64,000 bases of DNA, from NCBI GenBank assembly GCA_019416285.1, contig DXXM01000008.1:1-64000 (forward strand), written 5' to 3'. Below are positions 33,509 to 42,936 of this stretch, in pieces. Within the stretch, counting starts at the first letter, position 1; each line of letters begins with the position of its first letter. The stretch comes from Bacteroidales bacterium. Lineage in GTDB: Bacteria > Bacteroidota > Bacteroidia > Bacteroidales > Muribaculaceae. The translations under genes and the position numbers were made by a program. Below the pieces are notes generated by a model. It was not told where the DNA came from and ran no database searches. It saw only the letters and a list, made by a program, of their open reading frames with translations.

Positions 33509-35194
33509 TTAGAGAACTGAAGAGAGGTTGAAACGAGAGAATTCGAGGTCGTTTGCGGCCTGCTTTGCAAGAGTGTTGTCGAGCTTGATAGCCTGACGGA
33601 GATTAGCGAGGACAGCCTGCTCGTTGTTGGTGCGTGCGCCGAGGACAGCCATGAGATAGTAGGTTGTTGCGTCGGGAGCCTGGATACCTGCGAGAGTAGT
33701 CTTAGCCTTGCTGTAGTCCTTGCTGAGAATCTGAGCGAGGGCAGCGTTGTTGCTCTTGTCGTTGCCGAAAGCCTTGACAGCGGCGTTCACATCACCCTGC
33801 TGGAGATAGTATACACCGAGAGCTGAGCCGAGTTCGGGGAGACCACCTGCCTTGCCGAAGGCCTGGTTAGCAGCGCGGAAGTCGTTGTTGACGAGGGCTA
33901 CGAGACCCTGGTTCATCTGTACTTCGGGAGCGTTGGCGTTGATGCTTGCAGCCTTCTTGAAGTTGCTCATGGCAGCATCGTAGTCACCCTGCTGGTAGAG
34001 AACCATACCGAGGTTGTTGAATCCGCGGTAGTCGTTGGGATAGAACTTGGTGGCTGCGGTGTAGATAGCCTTCTTGCGGTTGAGGTCGTTGGTAAGAGTT
34101 GCGGTGTAGAGGATTTCGTCTACAGTGAGAGTAGAGGGATCGGTGTCGAAAGCCTTGTTGAGCTCGTCGTCGCTCTTGCCGATTACGTCAACGCTTGCAG
34201 TGAGGCGTGAGTAGCGGAGTTTGGGGAGGATAGTCTCGGCGAGTTCGTCGAATACGCTTGACATATTGCGGATTTCACGGTCGCGTACTTCGGGATCCTG
34301 ATACATCTTGAGGACGCTGAGGATGAGGTCCTTGTCCTGGATGTTGCTCTCGGAAACGAGCTTCTGGAAGCCTTCCCAGTCCTCGGGAGTGAAGTTAGCG
34401 GTGAGTTCGCCGAAGTTGGAGATATTTTCTTTCTTGAGCTTCTTCTCGAGATAGCCCTTGGTGTTGGTCTCACGTTTTTCAGCGAGTTTGGCGTTGAAGT
34501 CGTAGGGACCGTCAGGTGAAGCGTATGACTCGATGTTGAGTTCCTTGATTTCGCGGCGGTCGTCAGCGCTGGCTGCTGCTACCTGCTCGTTCCAAGACTT
34601 CATGTCGGCAGAGTTGAGCTGGCTGTCGCGGAGGTTGGCCACGTTGATAAGGAAGAGGATGTCTGCTTTGTACTTTTCGTTGATGATGCGCTGGAACTTG
34701 TCGGCTGCGGTAGCGGGATCGACAGTGCCTGCGTCGGCGAGAGCTGCGGTGGCGATTACGCCGTCAGCCACTTTCACACGGGGGAGGACATACTGTTTGC
34801 CTTTCTGGTCTACAGTGAAGCCGAGGTAGAGCTCTGAACGCTGCATTGCGGGCTGATAGACATAGTTGACGGGGATGGTGACAGTGCCGCCGTTGTCATA
34901 GGAAATGACGCGGTTGTTGCCACGCACCTTCTCGCCCTGGAATGTCATGGGGTTGCCTGCGAGTTCAGTGTTGTCAAATGTGAGGTAAGGAGTAACAGTG
35001 ACAGTCGCATTCTTTACGAAGAACTTCGGGGGAATGTTACCGGTCACGGTAGCGGGTACGTTCTGGCCCACTACTTCGAGGGGGTTGGGGTTTGTTGAGA
35101 AGTAATCAGCGGCAAACTGATTCATCTTCTTTCCGCAACCGGTCAGCAGAAGAGCTGAACCGAGAAGCATTGAGAAAGCGGATTTTTTGTCCAT
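33509..35194 (-). CDS. OmpA-like/TPR lipoprotein, likely abundant
   Basis: A 561-residue lipoprotein (lipobox LLTGC). Residues about 24-150 are beta-rich; 155-280 include ELNIESYASPDGPYDFNAKLAEKR, the OmpA-like peptidoglycan-binding pattern; 370-550 hold tetratricopeptide units (NNLGMVLYQQGDYDAAMSNFKKAASIN, QMNQGLVALVNNDFRAANQAFGKAG). A strong promoter, strong terminator and monotonous optimal codons suggest high expression. It may link outer membrane to cell wall (inference). Confidence 0.85.
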   Translation of the reverse strand: MDKKSAFSMLLGSALLLTGCGKKMNQFAADYFSTNPNPLEVVGQNVPATVTGNIPPKFFVKNATVTVTPYLTFDNTELAGNPMTFQGEKVRGNNRVISYDNGGTVTIPVNYVYQPAMQRSELYLGFTVDQKGKQYVLPRVKVADGVIATAALADAGTVDPATAADKFQRIINEKYKADILFLINVANLRDSQLNSADMKSWNEQVAAASADDRREIKELNIESYASPDGPYDFNAKLAEKRETNTKGYLEKKLKKENISNFGELTANFTPEDWEGFQKLVSESNIQDKDLILSVLKMYQDPEVRDREIRNMSSVFDELAETILPKLRYSRLTASVDVIGKSDDELNKAFDTDPSTLTVDEILYTATLTNDLNRKKAIYTAATKFYPNDYRGFNNLGMVLYQQGDYDAAMSNFKKAASINANAPEVQMNQGLVALVNNDFRAANQAFGKAGGLPELGSALGVYYLQQGDVNAAVKAFGNDKSNNAALAQILSKDYSKAKTTLAGIQAPDATTYYLMAVLGARTNNEQAVLANLRQAIKLDNTLAKQAANDLEFSRFNLSSVL

Positions 35195-35259
35195 AGCAAA
35201 AAAATGTAGTTATAGTGTGACGAATTTACGTTATAATGTATGCAGACGCAATTCAGTAG

Positions 35260-35292
35260 CAAAGATACAACCTTTATTGTTAATATGCCAAA
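35260..35292 (-). promoter_or_regulatory. Promoter of the OmpA/TPR lipoprotein
   Basis: Minus strand TTTG (35292-35289), 21 bp, TATCTTTG (35267-35260), giving a leader of about 60 nt. Confidence 0.72.
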
Positions 35293-35340
35293 TTTTTAAA
35301 AAATAATGTTTAAAAAATGGCTGATTTCATGAATATGTTG

Positions 35341-35348
35341 TACTTTTG
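35341..35348 (+). promoter_or_regulatory. Promoter -7 element of speA
   Basis: TACTTTTG; no good -33 match. It would give a leader of about 100 nt before speA and lies back to back with the promoter at 35260-35292. Confidence 0.5.
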
Positions 35349-35452
35349 TTTCTTAGGAATAATGACCCTGCCGCGGCGGGGCTCCGGTTCCGCACAATAT
35401 AAAACGTAACATACACCTATATATTAATAGTATCAATAAGCACTGACAGCCG

Positions 35453-37354
35453 ATGAGAAAATGGCGCATAGAAGACAGCGAGGAGCTGTATAACATCCAG
35501 GGATGGGGACGCAAGTATTTCTCCATCAATGAGAAAGGTAACGTCGCTGTGACACCCCGCGAGGGGTTTGCCTCTGTGGATCTCCGCGAGGTCATGGACG
35601 AACTGCAGGTGAGGGATATCACTTCGCCTGTGCTGCTGCGTTTCCCGGATATTCTCGACAACCGCATCGAGAAAATCTCCAACTGTTTCTCCATAGCCTC
35701 GAAGGAGTATGACTACGAGGGGAAAAACTATATCATCTATCCCATCAAGGTAAATCAGATGCGTCCCGTAGTGGAGGAAATCGTGACCTATGGCGAGAAA
35801 TTCAACATCGGTCTTGAGGCGGGCTCGAAGCCCGAACTTCACGCTGTCCTTGCCAACAATATCAAGGAAAATGCCCTGATTATCTGCAACGGTTACAAGG
35901 ACCAGACTTATATCGAGCTGGCTCTGCTCGCCCAGAAGATGGGACGCCGCATCTATCTCGTGGTCGAGAAGCTCAGCGAGCTCCGCATAATCTCGGAGGT
36001 GGCCAAGCGCATCGGCATAGACCCGAATGTGGGCATCCGCATCAAGCTCGCCTCTTCAGGCTCCGGAAAGTGGGAGACGAGCGGAGGCGACGTGTCGAAA
36101 TTCGGCCTCAACTCTTCAGAACTTCTCGAGGCGCTCGACTTCATGGAGCGCAACAAGATGAAACACTGTCTGAAGCTCATCCACTTCCACATAGGCAGTC
36201 AGATTACCAAAATCCGCCGCATCAAGACCGCTATCCGGGAGGCCGCCCAGTTCTATGTACAGCTCTCGCAGATGGGTTTCGACATCGACTTCATGGATAT
36301 AGGCGGCGGACTCGGAGTGGACTACGACGGTACGCGCAACTCTGCTTCGGGTAGCTCGATGAACTACAGCATCCAGGAGTATGCCAACGACGCCGTGTCG
36401 ACCATTGTCGACGCCTGTCAGAAAAACGGCATCAAGCAGCCAAACATCATCAACGAGAGCGGCCGCTCGCTGACCGCCCACCATTCGGTGCTCGTGTTTG
36501 AGGTGCTTGAGACTACCCAGCTCCCCTTCTGGAAGGATTCAAAGGATATAGAGGAAACCGACCATGAACTCGCCAAGGAGCTTTATGAAATCTGGGACAA
36601 ACTCGATCAGCAACGCCTTCTCGAAAGTTGGCACGACGCCCTTCAGATTCGTGAGGAGGCCCTGGACCTCTTCAGCCTCGGGATGCTCGACCTGCGCACC
36701 CGCGCTCAGATTGAGGAACTGTTCTGGAGCATAGCCCGTGAGGTGGGCGACATTGCCTCGGGCATGAAACATGCTCCCGAGGAGCTCCGTAAGGTGGCGA
36801 AGATGGTGCCCGACAAGTATTTCTGCAACTTCTCGCTCTTCCAGTCGCTCACCGACTCGTGGGCCATCGACCAGGTGTTCCCCATCATCCCGCTCTCGCG
36901 CCTCGACGAGAAACCGACACGCACCTGCACACTCCAGGACATCACCTGCGACAGCGACGGCAAGATTTCAAATTTCATCTCCAACCACGGAGGTGTGGCC
37001 AACTCGCTTCCCGTGCATCCGGTCAAGACAGGTGAGCCGTATTATCTCGGTGTGTTCCTCGTGGGCGCCTATCAGGAAATCCTCGGCGACATGCACAACC
37101 TCTTCGGCGACACAAATGCCGTGCATATCTCGGTCTACAAGGACCACTATGAGATTGACCGCATAATCGACGGCGAGACGGTGGCCGATGTGCTCGACTA
37201 TGTGCAGTTCAACCCGAAAAAGCTCGTGCGCAATGTCGAGGCCTGGGTTACATCGTCGATGAAGGCCGGCAAGATTACTCCTGACGAGGGACGCGAGTTC
37301 CTCAGCAACTACCGCTCGGGCCTCTACGGTTACACCTATATAGAAAAGGACTGA
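35453..37354 (+). CDS. speA: Biosynthetic arginine decarboxylase
   Basis: A 633-residue PLP enzyme making agmatine for polyamine synthesis. The opening WRIEDSEELYNIQGWGRKYF and the PLP-lysine region IYPIKVNQMRPVVEEI, followed by GLEAGSKPEL, are canonical. The glycine-rich MDIGGGLGVDYDGT binds PLP phosphate. The helical insert and C-terminal barrel (YLGVFLVGAYQEILGDMHNLFGD) are intact. It is followed by truA after 5 bp. Confidence 0.97.
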   Translation: MRKWRIEDSEELYNIQGWGRKYFSINEKGNVAVTPREGFASVDLREVMDELQVRDITSPVLLRFPDILDNRIEKISNCFSIASKEYDYEGKNYIIYPIKVNQMRPVVEEIVTYGEKFNIGLEAGSKPELHAVLANNIKENALIICNGYKDQTYIELALLAQKMGRRIYLVVEKLSELRIISEVAKRIGIDPNVGIRIKLASSGSGKWETSGGDVSKFGLNSSELLEALDFMERNKMKHCLKLIHFHIGSQITKIRRIKTAIREAAQFYVQLSQMGFDIDFMDIGGGLGVDYDGTRNSASGSSMNYSIQEYANDAVSTIVDACQKNGIKQPNIINESGRSLTAHHSVLVFEVLETTQLPFWKDSKDIEETDHELAKELYEIWDKLDQQRLLESWHDALQIREEALDLFSLGMLDLRTRAQIEELFWSIAREVGDIASGMKHAPEELRKVAKMVPDKYFCNFSLFQSLTDSWAIDQVFPIIPLSRLDEKPTRTCTLQDITCDSDGKISNFISNHGGVANSLPVHPVKTGEPYYLGVFLVGAYQEILGDMHNLFGDTNAVHISVYKDHYEIDRIIDGETVADVLDYVQFNPKKLVRNVEAWVTSSMKAGKITPDEGREFLSNYRSGLYGYTYIEKD

Positions 37355-37359
37355 CACCA

Positions 37360-38100
37360 GTGGGACAGACGAGATATTTCATGCGTCTGGCCTATCGCGG
37401 CGCGCCTTTCCACGGCTGGCAGTGCCAGCCGGGAGAGGTGACCGTCCAGTCGGTCATCGAGGACGCTCTCTCGACAGTGATGCGCAGAGAGATGAAGATT
37501 GTCGGCGCCGGACGCACCGACACCGGGGTCAACGCCCGCATGATGGTGGCTCACTTCGACATGGAGGAGCCGATTGCTGATGCAGCCCGTCTGGTGCGCA
37601 ATCTCAATGCCCTCGTAGGTAAGGATATAGCCATCGAGGAGATTTATGAGGTCGAGCCCGGCAAGCACGCGCGTTTCGACGCCACCTCGCGCACCTATCA
37701 TTACTATGCCGTCACGCAGAAATCACCATTTTTCTATCCTCTGAGCTGGAAGGCTCCCGAGGGACTTGATTTCGCAAAGATGAACGAGGCCGCGGCCCTG
37801 CTGCTCGAGACTTCAGATTTCACATCCTTTGCCAAACTTCACACCGACGCCAAGACCAATATCTGTCGCGTCACCCGCGCCCGCTGGGAGCAGGTGGGGC
37901 CTGACGCGTGGGTGTTTGTCATTACGGCCGACCGCTTTCTGCGCAACATGGTGCGCGCCGTGGTCGGGACGCTCGTCGAAGTGGGTCGGGGCAAGATGTC
38001 GGTGGAGCAGTTTGCCGCTGTTATAGCCTGCAAGGACCGCTGCGCCGCAGGTACGTCTATGCCGGGCCATGCGCTTTTTCTGTGGGAGGTGACATATTGA
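37360..38100 (+). CDS. truA: tRNA pseudouridine(38-40) synthase
   Basis: A 246-residue enzyme modifying positions 38-40 of many tRNAs. The catalytic Asp is in GAGRTDTGVNA. FRYHY-type signature YHYYAVTQKSPF and FLRNMVRAVVGTLVEVGRG are present. The start is GTG at 37360; the ATG at 37381 would cut off the conserved RYF strand. Confidence 0.96.
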   Translation: MGQTRYFMRLAYRGAPFHGWQCQPGEVTVQSVIEDALSTVMRREMKIVGAGRTDTGVNARMMVAHFDMEEPIADAARLVRNLNALVGKDIAIEEIYEVEPGKHARFDATSRTYHYYAVTQKSPFFYPLSWKAPEGLDFAKMNEAAALLLETSDFTSFAKLHTDAKTNICRVTRARWEQVGPDAWVFVITADRFLRNMVRAVVGTLVEVGRGKMSVEQFAAVIACKDRCAAGTSMPGHALFLWEVTY

Positions 38101-38109
38101 GTTTTTGAT

Positions 38110-39024
38110 ATGAACTATCAGGAAATTTTAGAAGAAATCGCTGCGGAAATTGAGCCCCTGCGCAGCGTCGGGCATCAGGCAGACTATATTCCGGCGCTCG
38201 CCAAGGTCAATCCCGACCGTTTCGGCATCTGTATCACCTCGGTCGACGGAAATGTCGTGGGGTGGGGCGATGTCGACGAGCCATTTTCCATCCAGAGTAT
38301 CACCAAAGTGTTTTCCCTGTCGATGTGTCTGTCGTTCATGGGCGAGAAACTTTGGGAGCGCGTGGGCAAGGAGCCTTCGGGCGCCGCTTTCAATTCGCTT
38401 ATCCAGCTGGAGCTCGACCGTGGCATCCCGCGCAACCCCTTTATCAACGCGGGAGCCATAGTGCTTGCCGATGTGCTGCTATCGCATCTCGCAGAGCCTG
38501 AGAAGGAGTATCTTGAATTTGTGCGCGAGCTTGCTGGCGACGATACCGTGGACTATGACCGCGAGGTGGCAGCCTCGGAGCGCGAGAAGGGATATATCAA
38601 CGCGGCGATTGCCAATATGCTGAAATTTTACGGCAATCTCGACAACGACATCGAGGCTGTGTTGCGTTTCTACTTCCTCCAGTGTTCCGTCAGGATGAGC
38701 TGCCGCCAGCTTTCACGCGCCTTTCTGCCATTTGCCGACCGCGACAGGAAATTCCTGTACCGCGAAGTGCGCCTGACATCCTCGCAGGTGAAGCGCATAA
38801 ACGCCATCATGCAGACCTGCGGGTTCTATAACGATGCAGGCGAATATTCCTATCTCGTCGGGCTTCCCGGTAAGAGCGGCGTGGGCGGAGGCATCGGCGC
38901 TGTCTATCCCAAGCGCTACGCCGTGGCCACCTGGAGTCCCCGCCTCAACAGCAACGGCAATTCCGTCATGGGCGTGAAAGCCCTCGAACTCCTCACCACC
39001 TATACTAACGAGTCAATCTTCTGA
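38110..39024 (+). CDS. glsA: Glutaminase
   Basis: A 304-residue serine-dependent beta-lactamase-fold glutaminase releasing ammonia from glutamine. The S-x-x-K motif is SITK (in FSIQSITKVFSLSMC), and RNPFINAGAI and GLPGKSGVGGGI are typical. Its 3' end overlaps the convergent HepT-like gene by 12 bp. With speA it forms a short nitrogen/arginine group (9 bp from truA). Confidence 0.96.
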   Translation: MNYQEILEEIAAEIEPLRSVGHQADYIPALAKVNPDRFGICITSVDGNVVGWGDVDEPFSIQSITKVFSLSMCLSFMGEKLWERVGKEPSGAAFNSLIQLELDRGIPRNPFINAGAIVLADVLLSHLAEPEKEYLEFVRELAGDDTVDYDREVAASEREKGYINAAIANMLKFYGNLDNDIEAVLRFYFLQCSVRMSCRQLSRAFLPFADRDRKFLYREVRLTSSQVKRINAIMQTCGFYNDAGEYSYLVGLPGKSGVGGGIGAVYPKRYAVATWSPRLNSNGNSVMGVKALELLTTYTNESIF

Positions 39025-39399
39025 AAGATTTTTCAGGAAGATAATTGCTTCGCGTAGTCCGGGCAGGTCATTTTTTATTGCGTCGCAGACAATATCCGCG
39101 TCAATATCGAAATACCCATGAGCGATATGGTCACGCATCCCTATCACATCTGCCCACGGAATCTCATCTCTCAGATATAGGAAATTACCTTTCGTAAGCC
39201 GGTCTATCTTTTTCAGTCCTTCCCCAATCGCTTCGAGAAGCATGCTCGACGCGGCAAGAGTTTTCATACCTTCCGGCGAACACAGATAGTCATCACCTTG
39301 TGAGATGTTTTCATTCCATTCGCTGAGATGGTCTATAGCCGAGAGAATCTGATTCAGGATTGAGTTTACAAGTTTTTTATCGAAAGACATAGATTGCAT
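39013..39399 (-). CDS. HepT-like ribonuclease toxin (DUF86)
   Basis: A 128-residue all-helical protein. R89-D-H-I-A-H94 fits the R-x4-6-H motif of HepT HEPN RNases, with tyrosine-containing GYFDID directly after (tyrosine adenylylation site in known systems is next to this motif). It overlaps the MntA-like gene upstream by about 23 bp. ATG 39390 is an alternative start. The 3' end crosses into glsA. Confidence 0.87.
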   Translation of the reverse strand: MQSMSFDKKLVNSILNQILSAIDHLSEWNENISQGDDYLCSPEGMKTLAASSMLLEAIGEGLKKIDRLTKGNFLYLRDEIPWADVIGMRDHIAHGYFDIDADIVCDAIKNDLPGLREAIIFLKNLSED

Positions 39400-39673
39400 C
39401 GCGGTCGATTTGTGATTTCAGATATGGATTGAGGCCTTTTCTGAGGCGCACGACATCGACTGAGCTCTCTAAAACGGATTCAAGAAAACGTTTGAGCCGA
39501 ATCACAAGAAACATTTTCGGCTCCATGTCGACGCAGACATCAACGTCGCTTCCTTCCCCCTGCTCTTCTCTTGCGACAGAGCCGAAAACACACAGCGACT
39601 TCACGCCGAACTCATTTCGGAGCGTCGGAGTGATGCGTTCCAATAGTTGTATGTATTCCTGTCTTGATTTCAT
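39377..39673 (-). CDS. MntA-like minimal nucleotidyltransferase antitoxin
   Basis: A 98-residue protein with the nucleotidyltransferase motif G31-S32-x10-D43-V-D45 (GSVAREEQGEGSDVDVCVD) and a third acidic position in SSVDVVRL. MntA antitoxins of HepT pairs adenylylate the toxin's tyrosine to silence it. Upstream, TAATTTTG on the minus strand (39700-39693) is a likely promoter. There is no Shine-Dalgarno on this strand. Confidence 0.88.
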   Translation of the reverse strand: MKSRQEYIQLLERITPTLRNEFGVKSLCVFGSVAREEQGEGSDVDVCVDMEPKMFLVIRLKRFLESVLESSVDVVRLRKGLNPYLKSQIDRDAIYVFR

Positions 39674-39797
39674 AAGGAGGAAATGTCTGCTACAAAATTA
39701 CAACAAATAATGAGATTTCAGAGTTTTACAATGAAAAATTCTTGTGTCTATTGTGCTCTTTTGTCCTTCTGTGCCTAAAATTCCGGCGGGGAGATTT

Positions 39798-41459
39798 CTA
39801 TATGAACATGAGGATTATCAGCTGGGCGATGATGACGCGGCAGAACATGGAGAGGGGGTAGACGGTGGCGTAGCTGACGGTGGCGTAGTCGCCTGGCACG
39901 ATGTCGTTGGCATAGTTGAGTGCCATCGGGTTGGCCATGCTTCCGCAGAGCATACCGCAAGTGAGGCCGAAGTCGAGGCGGCAGAATTTCAGCGCCACGA
40001 AGCCCATTATAAGCACCGGGATTACGGTGATGAGGAAGCCCAGCAATATCCACAGCAGTCCTTCGGGACGCATGATTGTGTCGATGAAATGTGCGCCCGC
40101 TTCGAGGCCGAGACAGGCGAGGTAGAGCGATAGACCGATGCCGCGCAGCATGAGATTGGCGCTGCGGGTGGTGTAGGTGACGAGGCGGAACTGAGGTCCG
40201 AAGCGCCCTATCAGAAGTCCGACTATGATTGGACCACCTGCCAGGCCGAGCTTGATTGGCGTAGAGATGCCGGGGACGGCGATAGGGATTGAGCCGATGA
40301 CGAGACCGAGCACTATGCCGATGAAGATAGCGCCGAGGTTGGGGTCCTTGAGCTTGATTTCGGTATTGCCGAGAATCTGCTCCACCTTTTTGATGTCGGC
40401 CGCGCTTCCCACTACTGTCAGCGTGTCGCCCAATTGCAGGACGAGTTCGGGAGTCGCCAGGAGATGGAGACCGCTGCGGGTGATACGGCTGATATTGATG
40501 TGATACTGGTTGCGCAGGCGCAGCGAGCCGAGCTTCTTGCCGTTGATTGACGGGCGGCTCACTATGATGCGCTGCGATATGAGCTGATTGTCGATGGAAT
40601 TCCAGTCGATATCCTTCTTGTTCCAGTCGCGCGCCTCCTGCTTGCCGAAGAGCAGCTTGAGTTTCGGGCAGTCCTCGGGTGTGGTGATGACCAGCAGGTG
40701 GTCATCCTTGCGGAGTACGGTGTCGGAGTCGGGGATGCTCACGGTGTCATCGCGCCACAGGCGGGAGATGACGAATTTTGTCTTGGCGATGGCCGAGATT
40801 TCGCGCACGGTCATGTTGTAGATGGCGGGATTGCATACGTTGAACTCCGCGATGAAAGTCGTGTCAGCCTCCTCCTGCGGCGAGCTCAGTGGCGCGTCTT
40901 TACGCAGCAGGGTCTTGCGCAGGACTATGATGGCGAGGATTACACCCACCACTCCGAGCGGATATGTCACCGCGCAGCTCAGGGCGGCGCCGTTGGCCGA
41001 GAGTCCTACCTGTTCGAGCGCCTGTTGCGCGGCGCCGAGGGCCGGGGTGTTGGTCGTGGCACCGCAGAGCAGACCTGTGGCGTCGCCGATAGGCACCCCG
41101 AGACAGATGGTGCAGAGCACAGCCATGGCCGTGCCGATTACGAGCACTCCCAGCCCGAGCAGGTTGAGCTCCAGTCCCCCTTTGCGGAAGGAGCTGAAAA
41201 AGCCGGGGCCCACTTTCAGACCGAGCTCGTAGACAAAGAGCACCAGGCCGAGGTTTTCGGTGTAGTGGAGAATGGTGGGATCGATGGAGAGACCGATGTG
41301 ACCGGCGAGGATGCCAGCGAAAAACACAAAAGTCACACCGAGCGAGATGCCCCACACCCGGATTTTGCCGAGCGCGAGGCCCACGGCTATGATTATCGAG
41401 ATGATAATCACCGCCTGGAGTGCCGTATGGCTCATAAATAGGTCATATATCCATTCCAT
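39798..41459 (-). CDS. AspT/YidE-family putative transporter with two RCK_C domains
   Basis: A 553-residue protein. N-terminal five to six membrane helices (AVGLALGKIRVWGISLGVTFVFFAGILAGHIGL), two TrkA_C/RCK_C domains in the loop (about 205-285 and 290-370), then the second half of helices. This is the aspartate:alanine exchanger (AAEx) family. It carries an uncharacterised anion or amino acid. Its promoter lies so close that the transcript would be leaderless. Confidence 0.9.
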   Translation of the reverse strand: MEWIYDLFMSHTALQAVIIISIIIAVGLALGKIRVWGISLGVTFVFFAGILAGHIGLSIDPTILHYTENLGLVLFVYELGLKVGPGFFSSFRKGGLELNLLGLGVLVIGTAMAVLCTICLGVPIGDATGLLCGATTNTPALGAAQQALEQVGLSANGAALSCAVTYPLGVVGVILAIIVLRKTLLRKDAPLSSPQEEADTTFIAEFNVCNPAIYNMTVREISAIAKTKFVISRLWRDDTVSIPDSDTVLRKDDHLLVITTPEDCPKLKLLFGKQEARDWNKKDIDWNSIDNQLISQRIIVSRPSINGKKLGSLRLRNQYHINISRITRSGLHLLATPELVLQLGDTLTVVGSAADIKKVEQILGNTEIKLKDPNLGAIFIGIVLGLVIGSIPIAVPGISTPIKLGLAGGPIIVGLLIGRFGPQFRLVTYTTRSANLMLRGIGLSLYLACLGLEAGAHFIDTIMRPEGLLWILLGFLITVIPVLIMGFVALKFCRLDFGLTCGMLCGSMANPMALNYANDIVPGDYATVSYATVYPLSMFCRVIIAQLIILMFI

Positions 41460-41463
41460 GCTG

Positions 41464-41471
41464 CAAAATTA
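41464..41471 (-). promoter_or_regulatory. Promoter -7 element of the AspT-like gene
   Basis: TAATTTTG on the minus strand ends only 4 nt before the ATG (41459), so the mRNA would start at or within one or two bases of the start codon. Confidence 0.45.
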
Positions 41472-41483
41472 CTAAATTATGCG

Positions 41484-41491
41484 TAAATTTG
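41484..41491 (+). promoter_or_regulatory. Promoter -7 element of prfB
   Basis: TAAATTTG on the plus strand gives a leader of about 48 nt before the prfB ATG. No convincing -33 match. Confidence 0.5.
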
Positions 41492-41544
41492 CAGAATAAA
41501 TCAATTCATGTAAATTTCTAACCCCGTTTCACACCGTAATATAT

Positions 41545-42661
41545 ATGATTACTCAGGAACAATTAAAAGAGACTTTTGAGCGCAAGCTGGCGCTGAGGAG
41601 GTATCTTTGACATCGACAGCAAGAAAATCCAGGTAGAGGAGGAAGAACTCCGCACTCATGTGCCCGATTTCTGGGAACACCCCAAGGAAGCGCAGGCGCA
41701 GATGAAAAAAATCAAGGATCTCCAGGCGTGGATCGACGGCTACGAGGAGATTGACAAGACCGTCAACGAGCTCCAGCTTGCATGGGACTTTCTCAAGGAG
41801 GGTCTCGTGGAGGAGAGCGAAATTGACGCGCTCTATGCCACCGCAATCGACCAGATTGAGAAACTCGAGCTTCGCAACATGCTCCGCCGCGAAGAGGACA
41901 AGCTCGGAGTCGTGCTCAAAATCAACTCCGGCGCCGGCGGCACCGAGAGTCAGGACTGGGCTTCGATGCTCATGCGCATGTATCTCCGCTGGTGCGAGAG
42001 CCACGGCTATAAGACGTCAATCGCCAACCTTCTCGAAGGCGACGAGGCGGGCATCAAGTCCTGCACCATCAACGTTGAGGGCGATTTCGCCTACGGCTAT
42101 CTCAAAAGCGAGAACGGCGTGCACCGCCTCGTGCGTGTGTCGCCCTACAACGCTCAGGGCAAGCGCATGACCTCCTTCGCTTCGGTATTCGTCACTCCGC
42201 TTGTCGACGATACCATCGAGGTCAAGGTCGACCCGGCGCTCCTTTCGTGGGACACCTTCCGTTCAGGAGGCGCTGGCGGTCAGAATGTCAACAAGGTCGA
42301 GTCGGGTGTCCGTCTCCGCTATCAGTTCACCGACCCCTACACCGGCGAGCAGGAGGAAATCCTCATCGAGAACACCGAGACCCGCGACCAGCCCAAGAAC
42401 AAGGAGAACGCCATGCGCCAGCTCCGGTCTATACTCTATGACAAGGAGCTGCAACATCGCCTTCAGGAGCAGGCCAAAATCGAGGCCGGCAAGATGAAAA
42501 TCGAATGGGGCTCACAGATTCGCAGCTACGTGTTCGACGACCGCCGCGTGAAGGACCACCGCACCAACTATCAGACTTCCGACGTCAACGGAGTCATGGA
42601 CGGCGACCTCGACGCCTTCATCAAAGCCTACCTCATGGAATTCGCCGGAGCAGAGGAATAA
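41545..42661 (+). CDS. prfB: Peptide chain release factor 2 with programmed +1 frameshift
   Basis: RF2 recognises UGA and UAA. The start codon is ATG 41545; 21 codons later the in-frame stop UGA at 41608-41610 is bypassed by a +1 shift at CTT-T-GAC, after which the frame runs to TAA at 42659-42661, giving 371 residues. GGQ is in GGAGGQNVNK. The frameshift forms an autoregulatory loop: low RF2 favours the shift. The whole gene is required to be read across two frames. Confidence 0.95.
41596..41611 (+). promoter_or_regulatory. RF2 frameshift site
   Basis: AGGAGG (internal Shine-Dalgarno-like, 41596-41601), TAT, then CTTTGAC (41605-41611): three bases separate the SD from the CTT, as in E. coli prfB. 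The slippery CTT and UGA followed by C are canonical. Confidence 0.95.
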
Positions 42662-42686
42662 GTCTCTCTTTCCCGAAGCAGTTATT

Positions 42687-42833
42687 AAAGAGGGCGTTAC
42701 AAAATCCGTCATCAGAGTCTTTTGTAGGGACGTTTTTCAAAACGTCCACATCCGGACTGCTGATTGCCAAGCTATTGTGGACGTTTTGAAAAACGTTCCT
42801 ACTGGCCGCACCGGATTTTGCAACACCCTCTTT
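42687..42833. repeat. 147-bp double palindrome element (GGACGTTTT family)
   Basis: Outer arms 42687-42708 and 42812-42833 (22 nt, two or three mismatches) enclose inner arms 42724-42749 and 42777-42802 (26 nt, 25 identical), with a short non-paired segment in the middle. The whole element could fold into one long hairpin. It lies in the 275-bp gap between prfB and a broken gene; nothing else is seen there. Confidence 0.75.
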
Positions 42834-42936
42834 TATATTGGTAGAAGAGATGTTGCAGGATTGCTTGTGAATATTGACTTTATATAGTGAGATATGGCGG
42901 GAATGGCCATGTCTTGCAGTAATTATTCAATAAAGT

